The notes beneath the pieces were generated by a model that ran no database searches, was not told the origin of the DNA, and saw only the letters and a program-made list of their open reading frames with translations. From positions 160,829 through 224,828 of the forward strand of contig CM029121.1 of NCBI GenBank assembly GCA_016859345.1: a stretch of 64,000 nt of DNA, read 5' to 3'. The position numbers and the translations under genes were made by a program. Positions 10,601 through 22,079 of the stretch are shown here, one piece after another (the first letter of the stretch is position 1; every line of letters starts with the position of its first letter). The DNA comes from Istiophorus platypterus. Its lineage: Eukaryota; Chordata; Actinopteri; Istiophoriformes; Istiophoridae.

Positions 10601-12829
10601 AAGTATTTTAATTGCATGAGTACTATGAGTATCAGTAGAAGTACTTTTTGCAAGATAGAAGATGTAAGTAAAGATATGTGTACTTTTTCACCATTAGTTA
10701 GTTAATTATGTCATCTATAACTAAATGTAACAATAAATGTGTAATATGTTCCACCCTACCAAGAGCAACAAAGCTAAAAGTACGAGGGTGAAATTTTGTA
10801 ACTTTAATTTGTAACTCAAAATTCTGATGTATAAATGTCAAACTTGATTCAATTTTACATGTTCCTTGATTTTGTTTTTCCAGAAAGAAACCGGCTTTCA
10901 GATCACAAGGCTCACACGCATGGTTTTGAGAGAATATTTGTCATAATGTATTAATGAACTTCAATGAACATATCTGCATTTTTAATGCTAGTCATTTCCT
11001 TGCTTTTATACATAAATTTCTAAATTAGTACACATTGACTCTTGTTGCAGTCACAGTTAATTATGTTTCATGGTTTTTCATTTCTGATTATATACTTATA
11101 TATAATCTCTATCTACACACATGTATTGATTAGAGGAATAGTTTAACATTTTGAGGAAAAGACTTACATTCGTTTTCTTGCAAGTGTTAAATAGGAGGAT
11201 CACTGCCACTCTCATATCTTTCCATTTAATATGAGGATACAGTCACCAGCTGGTTAACTTAGCTTTGAATGAAAAGTGGAAATGGGAGAAAAACGGACTC
11301 TGAAGGTTCCAGCACCTCTAAAGCTCACAAATCAACAATGTATAACAAAAATACTAGCAAAATTAATATCTTGTTTGTTTAATTTGTAAAATAAAAAAAT
11401 CAAAACCAAAAAGAAAAAAAGGATTATAAAAAGACATGCTTTACAGAGGGTTATGTGTCTGACTATTTTACTGGGTGGGAGCAGTGCGATATAGGAGTAT
11501 TTTGTTGCCCTTAGTCAGAGCCATGCTAGCTGTTGCCCCTTGTTTACTCCCTTTACTACCTGTTCATTCTAAGCTACTGTAAGTGATGGATGTCAATGAA
11601 GTAGTCTGTACAGTCCCTACCAATCATGGAAAGAGGCCTAATCAGTCAGAAAAAAATAAAATCACCTCTGGGTATTTAGTACTAGTTTGCTGAACCTTTA
11701 AATCAAAAGCAAACAGTGGCTATTAACAGTTCCTTTTGAGGGCTTGTGTTGTGAAGAATGACTGTGTCTGTATCTGTTTTTTAACTGATGTCATTCTGAC
11801 TTGTTTAGCACCTCTGTGTGTGTCTCTGCATCTGGCTTCTCTCTATGAGGCAGTGCAGATATAAAGAGGTTGGACTTTTGACTGAGCTTGTTTTGAGTTC
11901 AGGGACTTGTGGCAGGTCCAGAGTCAAGATCAGCAGAGCTACATCCTGGTCCATAGACCTTGCTTCTTGGGGAGCTTCCTCCTTGGCTTGGATCACAGAG
12001 TTTCATTTGTTGTTCAGAAGAGCCTGTTGCCAATGAATTGTTCCCAATACAGGTGCTCAACAAGGTTTGGTCTAGTCTGCAACTGCGAGTCTGCATATAA
12101 AAAAACAGAGGAGGCATTCAGTCAGCATGAACTCATCAAGAAATCTGCTTTAATTTCTACATATGTATTCCAGGTGCAACAATCTGACAATTAAATCTTG
12201 TTAAATTAAATCTAAATTGTTATGACTCAGACTGCCAGATCATCCATACTTGACTTTTCTTATCTATGAGTTTCACTGGGACCTTAAACTGTGATTCACT
12301 GAAACTCCTCATGTTGAGAACGAGTTTATTTTTTACCTCAATGACCAGAGAAGAATGCTTGATTAATTTACGTGCCAAATTTTCTTATCTGTTTCAAATG
12401 ATTATTTACCTCTTTTCCCAGAATCTTCTTCATGCAATAGCACAAAGGTAATTTAGATACAGTTTTGTGTGTACCTGCTCATTCTTATGATGATGTTGAC
12501 ATGCTGGTCTTTAGTAGGTATAATTTTTATCATGTCCACCAAGTTTAGTGTGTTAGCATGCAAACATTTTCTCATTATTACTTGAGTGCAACTAAGGTTG
12601 ATAGGAATTTCTGCAGGTTTTTATGCATGAAGTGCTCAACAAATTAAATATATAAAAAGTAATAATAATTAATAAAAAAATTACATACACACACATACAC
12701 ACACACACATATACTATACTACTATATATATAGTTTATAGTGTGTGTATGGAATATTTAAACACACTAAAACACAAACTGGTCCTCACAAAGACACAAGA
12801 GCACACACAGACACATTCACACAAACATT

Positions 12830-12990
12830 CATATACAAATGGCTGTAATTCTATTTTATGCAATATTTTTGTTCAACCCTTTGAATTAAAAACTGAAAGG
12901 CTAGCCTTTAATCACATCTTGATGGCTTTGTTTAAAATCCACTGTGGTGGTGTATGGAGGCAAAATTACAAACATTGTGACAGAATTCTC
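12830..12990. mobile_element. Tc1-family terminal fragment
   Basis: 'gttcaaccctttgaattaaa-actgaaag' and the following text match the terminal region seen at 42680-42800, so this is an end of the abundant Tc1-like family in this window. Confidence 0.5.
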
Positions 12991-13198
12991 AAATGCCAGA
13001 TTTGCTTCCCAGCTACTTCAAAAAAAGTTTTATCTTCATCATGAAAGAGAAGAAACTGCAGATATGGAGATATCACTCTACTGTCAAGGATACACTATCA
13101 TCTGCTCTTTTGAACCCACAGACAGATTATAGAAAATAACACATTAATTCAACAACTAATCTTAACTTCTTTGCCTAAAACTGTTTGCAACATAACAA

Positions 13199-13345
13199 TT
13201 ACAGAATCCAGGGTCAATCAAAAGCTTTTTTTTCCCTCAGAAGTGGGATTGGAACCCACACCTTCATCTGAGACTGCAACCTGTAACACAGCACCTAAGA
13301 CCACTTGGCCATCCTGAAGACAAGTGACTGAGATGGTAGTATTTT
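13199..13345 (-). repeat. tRNA-Leu(CAG)-derived SINE, copy C
   Basis: Minus-strand 13315-13235 closely follows a tRNA-Leu(CAG): CAGGATGGCCAAGTGGTCTT, a CTGTG...TGCAG anticodon stem with one extra base in the loop, and GTGTGGGTTCCAATCCCAC. It is followed by an A-run and tail AAGCTTTTGATTGACCCTGG, as in copy A. Confidence 0.7.
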
Positions 13346-14093
13346 CTGATCCATGATTTCAAGCTCGCCTAAAACAAGAAGCTAAAAAGAAAACAGAGGT
13401 AACTGTAAACAAGTAAGGTAAATTGCAATTTGTTTTTTCTGACACCAACTATAAACTAAATTATTGAACAAACTGTAATTTTTAACCAGTTGTAGAGACA
13501 TTTCACTCAGAATCACAAATGACCCTCATGGGGGCGCTAGATGAAAAGTCAAAGGATCACTTAAGTTATTACAGTTCATCCTGAAGTGTATATGAATGTG
13601 TTTGCCAAATGTCATGAGATTATAAGATCAGAACGACAGCATACCTCTTAACTATAACTCTTACCTCTGTCTCAAAAACCCAACTAAAAGAAGATATTTA
13701 AAAAATTTAGGGCTACAAATAAATTGAAAAATTGGCCAATACTCTATAAGCATGATACATTTCCTAATATAAAGAAGCATGAAAGATAAAAAAAAAAAAT
13801 TGCAAAGGAAACAAAAAGCAGGTCTATAAGACTACAATAATAATTACAAATAAGCAATCACACATATCTGATTACATTCAATGTGTAACCTTGATGTGGA
13901 TTACACATTGTAAGGGTGGAATATAATTATACAGACACTTCTTTATATTGACCTCCTCTGTATCTTCCCTGTAGTCACTAGCTAACAAACCAGTTTACAG
14001 TAGGAAGGTGTGGTGTACATATCATGAGCATAGCATGTCTTGACAGTGCTGTTTTCTGGTTTTTCAGGGTTGAAATTTACATCTCTGTGTCTT

Positions 14094-14120
14094 TTATGAG
14101 GAATTTCTTTCGGTGTGATA
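14094..14120 (-). CDS. Possible fam169b-like terminal exon
   Basis: Acceptor tttgtgtttaag follows a plausible short intron. In phase 0 it would add eight codons and TAA (total 294 codons). Another frame of the same block stays open to 13982 but does not match the phase. This is a weak call. Confidence 0.25.
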   Translation of the reverse strand, partial: YHTERNSS

Positions 14121-14241
14121 CTTAAACACAAATGTGGGGAATTTAAATGTAACAAAACCAGTCCAAAGTGCACCATCGCTGGCTCTTTTAACACCATTAA
14201 AGTGTTGTGGAGGGAGTCTTTCAACATTAGCTCAAAAATAC

Positions 14242-17200
14242 TTAAAATCCCACCTTCAGGGATGAATTGTCTGCTTCATTCCTCACAGTTTCACCTAGTG
14301 TTGGGCTGCTCTGCTCATTAATCCCTAGAAAAACACAAGTCAAATGGGGAGACATACAGTTCACTTTTACTTAAAGCTACAATATGCAAGTTCTGGAAAT
14401 CAAACTGGCAAGAGTATGAAACTTGTAAACAAATAAATTGCATCCTCCCACCCCCTTCTCTCTCCCTGCTCCATTACGCTCTACCCAGCCCTTCAATTCA
14501 TCACTTTTCATGTCACTATCTCAGCTAATGCATCAATAAAGAGCTTGCTAGCCTGTGACTCACTCCTAAAGACATCTCCCTGCAGCTACTGTTACCTGCT
14601 TGAAGCCTCAGTATATGAGGAGAAGTAACCAGAAGCATGTTCACATATTGAGAGACAGCTGTAAGCTGCCAACCTTGACTTTGGCCTTCTCTGATTTGTT
14701 ATAAGGGTGATTATAACTCAGAAGTTTTAGAATGGAATCTCTCTGCACTGTTGCCTGACTGTTCAATGAGTCAGTTGCTGCCTTTGACAGCACCTCTCAA
14801 CATTAAGATATATTTGGAAACATATTTTAACTATAACGCATTATAAACTAGAATTACCATATTGCAGGTGTATGCCTTCACCAACCAGTCAAGTTGCAGT
14901 TTACATCCATGTCTGTCCAGACTCTATTAATATATAGACAGTGAAGAATTTGAACAACTCTCACTAAAGGGTAACAAGTGTATTTTATCACAAGTAGCAT
15001 GGAATTCTTTAGTTATGGCCAAAAAAGTGTTTTGGGCAGTCCCAGTGACCCTGACCTTTGACCACCAAAATCTAATTAGTTAATGCTTGAGGCCAAGTGA
15101 AGGTTTGTGCCAAATTTTAAGAAATTCCCCCTTAAGGCATTCCCCAGATATCATAGTTTAGGTAGTGGAATGGATGTTAGGGCACAGCAACCTTGACATC
15201 TAAATTCTAATCAGTTCATTGTTGAGTCCCGGTGAAGATTTTTGCCAAATTTGAAGAATTTTCCACAAGGACTTCCTGAGATTTCTGGCCATGGCTGTCG
15301 TCGGTGCTGAAGCATTAAAAGTTACATACTGTAGCAATAAATTCAGATAAGCTAAAAGAAATACAGGATTCTTCAGTAAATGTTTCAGTTTTATAGTATG
15401 ATAGTGAAATTCTTTCAAACATCTAAAACCATAAAAGATAAAATAGTATCTGTACTGAGGGAGTAGCGGCCTAGCTGGATGTTGAGCCAGATGTTTCTTC
15501 GTTGAGTCCAGCCCCCTGGAGCCTCCACCTCATACAGACGTTCTCGATGTTCCTTGTGCTGCTCCAGGAACCTCTTGCACACTGACACACAGCAGACAAA
15601 AACATAACCTGTTAATGGGTTACTGTAGAGTTTTCATTTAAAAAAGAAACAAGATGTTGAACACACATCTATATTGCATTTACATCACACTTTCTGTTCA
15701 GTCAGTACCACCTGAGATCTCTTTGGGGACTGATGGAACTTTGGGAATTAACATTAAAATCCCAAAGACTGAAAATATGCATAATTCTTCCAAATATGGC
15801 AAATTATTTGACAGAATTCTCCTCTAGATAAAAAAGTAATGTTGGGAGATAAAGGAGAATTTAGTAGGACCTTAGCCAACCTGCCACCATGTTGGGTGAT
15901 AATGGAAAGCTGAGTCCCAGAAATTCTTCCGTGGAGAATGAGGAGCAGAAATCCTCCAGCATCTGAAGGCCAAAACCTCTCCCCCTCCAGCTCCTCCTCA
16001 CCAACACTGTGTCCAGAACAGGCAGCAGGTAGCAGCAACTACTCCAGCTGTCACACAGGCTGCCTGAAACACAAGCAATAGAAGAATTACTGTAACATGT
16101 CAAACATGTAGCCAATCAAAGTAGGTAATTCAGCCATCTGTATATACTCTTGTAATGTATTGAAAGTAGTTTTTCAGTTGACTCAGTTTACATTTAATTA
16201 AAAACTAACAAACAAACCCCCCCCAACATTTCTTCTTACATCTGGCAGCTTATTAGTTGTAGAGAGCACTAATTTCTCACTAATGTCAGTTAGTAACAAC
16301 ATTTTTGCAATAAAACCTTTATTCATTAAGTTTAGGTAATCATTTTGGAGGATGTAGTTTGTGGTGCTTTTGAACTGTATTGCATTATATGGAATGGTGT
16401 TTTTGTTATGTAGCCTACCCTCATTTAAATGGTGTTGAGAAAATAATAGAAACATCTGTCTGTAGAACGCTATACAGTTCAGCAACACCATGAACTACAT
16501 CCTGGAAGCAGGATTTATTGCAGGACTGATATATTAGACTGCATTAGTTTTAGCAAAGTATTCCTTGATAAACTGCCAACTAAGTGTAAAAAAACACTGC
16601 TGATTTGTTTACTTGAAAGTTATGACTATTACAATGATGTAACGGTAAAACAACGAATGGTAAACATGGCAAATCAATTAAGACATTATGGAAGAACAAC
16701 TAGTGTTGCCTGAGTAAGGCATATTTACATGTTAAGAAAAAATCATCCATCCGCAAACACCAGATAAGAACATCAACCTTCCTAATTGTCCTCTTCTACT
16801 CTCCTCCTACTCCAAAGTACCTTTGTGTTTGACAGTGTAGAAGCCAACCGCCTGGCTATCTCTCCACAGTAGTTTGCAACTCTCTGTGCAAGGATGCAGG
16901 GAGAACACTACCTCCTCCTGTGAGGACCTCTCTACTACTTGATTTAAGAGGAAGACAATCAACCTCTCCATAGTTGACTGCACCTGGGGATGACACACCA
17001 ACTTAGGAAGCCGACCAGCATAGATGAAAACAAACAGTAAAGCACACTACTCCAGGAAAAATAAATACAGTCAATAATGTTAGTATTTGGACAGTAGCAC
17101 AATTTTTTATAATTTTACATCTGTATACCACCAGAAGATGTGCCTGAAGTGGGGTCTTTTAGCTTTAATTTGGGGAGGGGAGGATGTTCATATACTGCTT

Positions 17201-19770
17201 GTTTGTGGGTCTTTCTACCCTCCATTTTGTCCTCAGTGAGTGAAAGCTGGCTCAATCGGTTGAGGTCAGGTGCCTGACCGGGCCAGAAGAATACTCCATT
17301 TCTTTGCCTTAAGGAGCTCTTGGTTTGCTTTTGTAGTATGTTTTGGGCAATTATTCATCTGCACTTTTAAGCATCATCCTATCAGTTTTTTTCAGCATTT
17401 AGCTGAATCTAAGCTGTTAGTAGAGCCCTATACACTTTAGAATTCATCCTGTTACTCTACCAGCAGTCAGGTAATCAATAAACACCAGTGACCCAATTCC
17501 ATTGACAATCATACATGCTCATGCTGTAACACTGCCTACATCATGTTTTACAGATGATAGGGTTCTCCATACTCTCCAAACTCTAAGAATTTTGTTCCAG
17601 ATCTGGGCAGGCTATTTCAGATGTATTCCAGCAAAGTCTAATCTGGCCTTTCTATTCTTCAGTGATACCTGAGGTTTACACCTTTTGGTAAGGTAAGATA
17701 TATACATTCATGACAATGTCTCTTGACTGTAGAATTTTACAATGATATGCCTACCTCCTCTCAGACCTTGCTAGATATTATGAAGGGTTTTTTTTCACCA
17801 AGGAAATAATTTGGCAATCATTCATTTAAGTTGCCTTTGAAGGCCTTCCAGGTCTTCTTGTTGCTAAGCTCACCAGTGCAGTCCTTTTTAAGAATGTAAC
17901 CTTTTTTTTGTTATTTAACCTGACTTAATAACTCGCATATTTACAGGTTCTGACAGTGCTACTTCTACCCATGACAGAATCAATGCATGTGTTATCTACA
18001 CATTTCAAAGAAGCATGATGTCCATCTGTGCCCACAGTCACAGAAGTATAGACTATAGATTAGCAACTTAGGTTTCTAAATTGCTTTGAAAATTTAATAT
18101 TTTAGAATGTGCAGTGATTTGCACCAACTAACATGTGTTGTAGTGATGCTGACATACAAATAGGTGTACAAATGCACAGTTACCAACACTAAGCCACTTC
18201 TAGATTTGCTGGACGTTCGTAAAAGGTCATCCACACACCACCACTTCTCATATAGGTATAAAGCAATCACTGGAAGGTAGATGAGAAAGCATTAGTCTAA
18301 ATATAAACTCAACAAGCACTCTATTAGGTACATCATACATAGCTTTGTTGAATTACCATGATGGAAGTAACCTTTGCAAGATAGGTACATTGTGCCCAGA
18401 AAGGGATACACATAGTCAGCAACAATAGTCAGATAGTCTGTGGCATTCAAAAAATGACTGATTGGCATAAAGGGGTGAAAGTATACAAATTAAAATATGC
18501 CCCGCACCATTACACCACCAGCCTGGATTGATGACAAAGCTGGTTAGGTCCATAGATTCATGCTGCCAAACTCTGACCCTACAATCACCATTTCTAAGCA
18601 GAAATCAAGGAATCATTATACCAGGCTAGAAACTATTTTTCATTCTTCAACTGTCCAGTTTTCATGAGCCTGTATTCACTACAGCCTCAGATTTCTGTTC
18701 ATGGCTAAAAAGTGTGAAACCCAACATGGTTTTCTGCTATGGTACCCTATCAGCCTCAAGGTTCGACATGTTGGGCATTCTGAAATGCTTTTTCTGTTCA
18801 CCAGTTGTAAAGAGTGGTTATGTGAGTTACAATAGCCATTCTGTCCACTCCAACCAGTCTGGCCCGTCTGCTCTAACCTCTCTCATCAACAAGGTATTTC
18901 TGTCTGCAGAACTATCCCTCACTGAATGTTTTTCGCACCAGTCTGAGTAAATTTTAGAGACTGTTGAGATAAGCAGTTTCAGCAATATTTGAAACAACCC
19001 ATCTGGCAGCAACAAATTAATGCCAAAGTCAAAGTAACTAAGATCACATTTTTTCTTCATTCTGATGTTTGCTGTGATCAACTCATGATATGTATCTGCA
19101 TTATCTCATGCATTGTACTGCTGCCACATGATTTGCTGATTGGATATTTGTATAAATAAGCAGGGGTAAAGGTGTGCCTAATTAAGTGCACAGTGACTTT
19201 ATGCCTATGTGTATGTATATGAGTATGCAATCCTAAACCTTGCGTTGGATCATTGGGAAGGTGAAGTGCCATCACTGCACGGTCAGGTTGGTCCTCTTCA
19301 AACAGTGGCAACCACCCTACATTGTTGGCTGTTATCGCCACCTGAGTAGACAGAACGACAAATTCATGGACTTAATCCACACTCCCTGAGCAAAAGAAAC
19401 CACTGTTGCAACAAACACACTTAGCTTTATCTAAATTCAAACAAAGTTGCTATATTTTAGAAGAAACATTTCAGGAGACACTGTGAATAACATTTTCAGA
19501 TGTTGGCAAATTGAACTCTATCATGCTCCCACAATTAAATTAAGGGGTGATTAAAAGGTGAATTTTGTGAATATTACTCCATTAAGGATGGCAAAACCCA
19601 CAACCATCATGAAAAAATGGGGTTATATAAAAGATTTAAGGCACCTTAAATAACTGTGACGATTCCAAAAACTCATTATCACTAGGTCTTGATTCCAAGG
19701 AAGAGAGGTACTGTTCAGAGGCTAATGTCAGGTCAGTGTCATCCACATCTGGAAGGTCTACAGGGTACAT
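14242..19770 (-). CDS. fam169b: FAM169-family protein (fam169b-like), gene with unresolved 3' end
   Basis: Joined exons: 19770-19645, 19341-19239, 18269-18184, 16983-16821, 16063-15881, 15581-15456, 14324-14254 (858 nt, 286 codons, all phases closing). FAM169A, also called SLAP75, is described as a soluble lamin-associated protein; FAM169B is its shorter paralogue. Family landmarks are the start MYPVDLPD, NVGWLPLF (about 49-56), ALYLYEKWWCVDDLLRTSS with GL (79-104), VGFYTVKHKG (151-160), LPVLDTVLVRR (about 173-183) and RGRGFGLQMLEDF (186-198), which resembles an acetyl-CoA loop of GNAT folds, then LYEVEAPGGW. The product lacks the long acidic C-terminus of FAM169A, hence the b assignment, which is tentative. 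No signal peptide or membrane segment is visible. If exon 7 reads through, the stop is TAA at 14244-14242 (289 codons). Confidence 0.85.
14254..14324 (-). CDS. fam169b: fam169b-like exon 7 (codons 263-286)
   Basis: Strong acceptor gtgtttttctag, then INEQSSPTLGETVRNEADN and SSLK. Possible donor AAG/gtggga; without splicing, three codons and TAA follow. The acidic, Ser/Asn-rich character fits a FAM169 tail. Confidence 0.65.
14990..15300. repeat. Dispersed teleost repeat with 'gtgaccctgacctttgacc' text
   Basis: Contains CAGTGACCCTGACCTTTGACC and two tandem related halves ('tctaattagttaatg...aggtttgtgccaaatttt' and 'tctaatcagttcattg...agatttttgccaaattt'). It is related in style to 34900-35310. 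It lies in fam169 intron 6. Confidence 0.55.
15456..15581 (-). CDS. fam169b: fam169b-like exon 6 (codons 221-262, Arg263 split)
   Basis: Acceptor tgtgtcag. Encodes CKRFLEQHKEHRERLYEVEA and PGGWTQRRNIW. The donor CTCA/gtacag is modest but gives the exact phase needed for exon 7. Confidence 0.83.
15881..16063 (-). CDS. fam169b: fam169b-like exon 5 (codons 160-220, Val221 split)
   Basis: Acceptor gtgtttcag. Encodes SLCDSWSSCCYLLPVLDTVL then RGRGFGLQMLEDFCSSF and GLSFPLSPNM. This is the most diagnostic exon of the family. Donor GCAG/gttggc. Confidence 0.9.
16821..16983 (-). CDS. fam169b: fam169b-like exon 4 (codons 106-159, Gly160 split)
   Basis: Acceptor gtcatccccag. Encodes VQSTMERLIVFLLNQVVER and LLWRDSQAVGFYTVKHK. 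Donor AAAG/gtactt. Confidence 0.88.
17225..17900 (-). mobile_element. Tc1-like transposon fragment in fam169 intron 3
   Basis: Text such as 'tatgttttgggcaattattcatctgcac', 'aattcatcctgttactctaccagcagtcagg', 'aaacaccagtgacccaattccat' and 'aaagtctaatctggcctttctattct' belongs to a Tc1-like family abundant in fish. Transposase sense is on the minus strand and decayed. The first part recurs at 45330-45502. Confidence 0.7.
18184..18269 (-). CDS. fam169b: fam169b-like exon 3 (codons 77-105)
   Basis: Acceptor ctaccttccag. Encodes IALYLYEKWWCVDDLLRTSS and KSRSGLVL, aligning with the WW-IDD-SREGL block of FAM169. Donor TTG/gtaact, phase 0. Confidence 0.87.
18305..19205. mobile_element. DNA transposon with inverted ends filling fam169 intron 2
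   Basis: The left end AGCACTCTATTAGGTACATC is roughly the reverse complement of the right end (GGTGTGCCTAATTAAGTGCACAGTG). The interior 'cactccaaccagtctggcccgtctgctctaacctctctcatcaacaag' is a repeat I recognise from many fish sequences. It occupies nearly all of the 969-base intron between fam169 exons 2 and 3. Confidence 0.7.
19239..19341 (-). CDS. fam169b: fam169b-like exon 2 (codons 43-76, Val77 split)
   Basis: Acceptor gtctactcag. Encodes VAITANNVGWLPLFEEDQPD and AVMALHLPNDPTQ. Donor CAAG/gtttag. Confidence 0.85.
19645..19770 (-). CDS. fam169b: fam169b-like exon 1 (codons 1-42)
   Basis: ATG at 19770-19768 gives MYPVDLPDVDDTDLTLASEQ and ends LFK at donor AAG/gtgcct. The opening matches the xxPVDxLE start of the family. 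Confidence 0.82.
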
Positions 19771-21111
19771 AGCCTCTCACAGGAAATACAGCTGTTTAGG
19801 GAGTAATTACACATTTACAACAGTTTAAAACAACAACAAAGAATACATAAGTCCCTTGACTTTATGGATGTAAAGACAACAGTGGTGACTGAGGTGCCTG
19901 ACTGCCTGACCAGTTGTCTTTAAAAAAAAAAGTCTTTTTACCAAACTACGTTAAATTTCTGACATTTTAAAGTTTCCTTGCATGTGCAGACATAGAATAG
20001 CAACTATAAGAAATCTGATCATTGATATTTGATGAGTATTATTAAGTATTAATAAATAATTCATAATAATAAATTAATAAGAAATCTATTCACGATGTAT
20101 GTCGGTAGTTAGTTAGTTGGATGTCGCTGGTAGTGTGTCCATTTAAGGAACTTGCAGTGATGGAAAACCACTCGAGTATAATGGGAAGCTATATTTGAAT
20201 TTAAAAAGTAAATATTTGCGATTCAGAACAGGTTTTGGGTAATAATATGTGATAGGCATTAGAATGGCAGCATTAAATTGACAGATAAGTTTTAACGCTC
20301 TGCTCAGATAAAGTATGACTCATGTAGGTGAAGCTACAGCGTTATGTTCTCTGAACTGCTATACCAGCGTACCAGCAACAACAACACGTGAAGACAATAA
20401 GCCTGAACTAATGATTTCCTAACAAATTTTGTATGGTAAGCTTATTTTTGGTAAAGCGGCACACAGATTAACCTACTTTAACGCTTTATAATAGTTGGAA
20501 TCGCAGTTTCAGATGTTTTCAGGAGAAGCTCTCAGGTCAATATTTAACTTCCCCGTAGTTCTCGTCTCTTGCCTTTTTTGACCTACAGCGCTACCCTCTG
20601 ATTAGGAAGAGACACAACATCACTTTGTCCTTTTCCAAGCTCCGTCAAGGTCACCAGTTTTAGCAAGAACAAGTCCGGAAAATGCAACGTGGACGTAGAG
20701 ATAAAAGCGTAAGACTCATTGGAAACATCATATATGCAGTCATCCAAACCTATACATCGCTTTACGTTTAGACGTTTTAGTTAAACAACAAGGACAGCTA
20801 CTGTAACAACACCGGGCAGTGTATATGCCAAACCATTTGTGTTAACAAGTTGCACATAAGGTAAAAGTGAAATTTCATTGTAGCTTCTCAATCATTGAAA
20901 CACATGCGGCGGTAATACGTATTAAGTCATTTCCGGCTGCTTGCGTTTATGTGTTACTGGTGGCGAACTTTGTTACTCTGCCGTTACCCAGTTAATTTTG
21001 CTATTTTTCTTTTTACAGCGGCTAATTAACTGCGTTACATTTAAACCTGTGCTACTTCTGCTCAAGCACCCTTAGCTCTCTCCTTCTTTTGACGACTTTC
21101 CCGCTACAAAG
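19771..21111. other. fam169 upstream region
   Basis: The first few hundred bases probably hold the fam169 promoter and 5' UTR. A CCGGAAAT-type ETS-like match sits near 20931-20938 (minus sense), and the stretch 20300-20990 is richer in CpG than its surroundings. No reading frame of interest was seen. Confidence 0.4.
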
Positions 21112-22030
21112 TTGTTAACAAGTTATTCAGAACTGCCAACTACTCTCTCTCGCCCTCTCGCTCTCCTGCTCCTGCCTCTTAGCGATAATCTATGTAATAA
21201 ATGTAGTTTATTTGCCCTGATGAAGGCGCGACTCAGTGAATTGGAAGCACGTCCAGCTAACATGGAAACCAAATCGTTTACTGCTGTAGCTAGCCAGCCC
21301 TCAGCAGGTAGTGCGGGCCTATCCAACATAGCTCCTATGCTCCCTCTGGAAGACGTTGAGCAACTGTGAAGCCAGGGAGCAGTCATGAAAAGGCCCGAGA
21401 AGAAGCACAGGCTTCACCACCACCCAGTTTACATTAAAGACAGATACTCATCACTCAGCGACACACCAGCTGAGAAACAAACTCGGGTAATTAGCAGCTC
21501 TATCTTGAGAAACATGAAGTTTGCAAAACCTGCGACCATAGTCAATGTATTCCTGAGGCCAGATCGGGCAACAATGAACTCTACTTTAAACTGCTGGCTA
21601 GGGCTAAACATAAATTCAGTAATACTGTTATTTGTGTCATTGGTAAGATGAAACCAATCAGTTAGGTAAACTTCAAGCATGCCTTGAGGACATAAAGACA
21701 TGGATAACTAGCAAATTTCTGCTACTAACCTAAAACAACTGTGAAGTTATTGTACTTGGCCCCAATCCTCTTAGAAACCCATTGTCTAATGACATAGTTA
21801 CTTTAGATAGCATTGCTCTGGCATACAGCACCACTGCTTGGAATCTTGGAGTTATCTTCAATCAGGAAAAAAACGTAATGGATGGTCTTTTTCACCTACA
21901 TAACAGTGAAAAAATCAGGCACATCCTGTCTCAAAAGGATGCAGAAAAACTAGTGCATGCTTTTGTCACTTCTGGGTTGGATTATCATACTTACCATGCT
22001 GCCTCAAAAATTCTCTAAATACACAGTTTC
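21112..22030 (+). mobile_element. Internally deleted L2-type LINE
   Basis: 21220-21650 resembles ORF1 of fish L2/CR1-like LINEs, including the SSSILRNMKFAKPATIVN block of its esterase-like domain, with a frameshift near 21369. From 21660 it jumps to the end of ORF2: CLEDIKTWITS, SNDIVTLDSIALAYSTTA, LSQKDAEKLVHAFVTSGLDY. The endonuclease and most of the RT are missing, and stops are present. Confidence 0.8.
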
Positions 22031-22079
22031 TGAAATAGCAGTCAGCAACTTTCTGGTTTTGGTAGGTGCCTGTATCTAT

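Larger units (their letters stand above)
9391..14093. other. Gap between arpin and fam169: repeats, possible fam169 3' material
   Basis: Holds the arpin promoter (9391-9500), an AAAAC-rich run (about 9974-9994), a Tc1-like remnant (about 10000-10600), an A/T-rich unassigned stretch (10600-11750), an ORF block at 11805-12036 of unknown origin, a CA tract (12690-12715), a Tc1-family end (12830-12990) and SINE copy C (13199-13400). No further gene was recognised. Confidence 0.6.
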
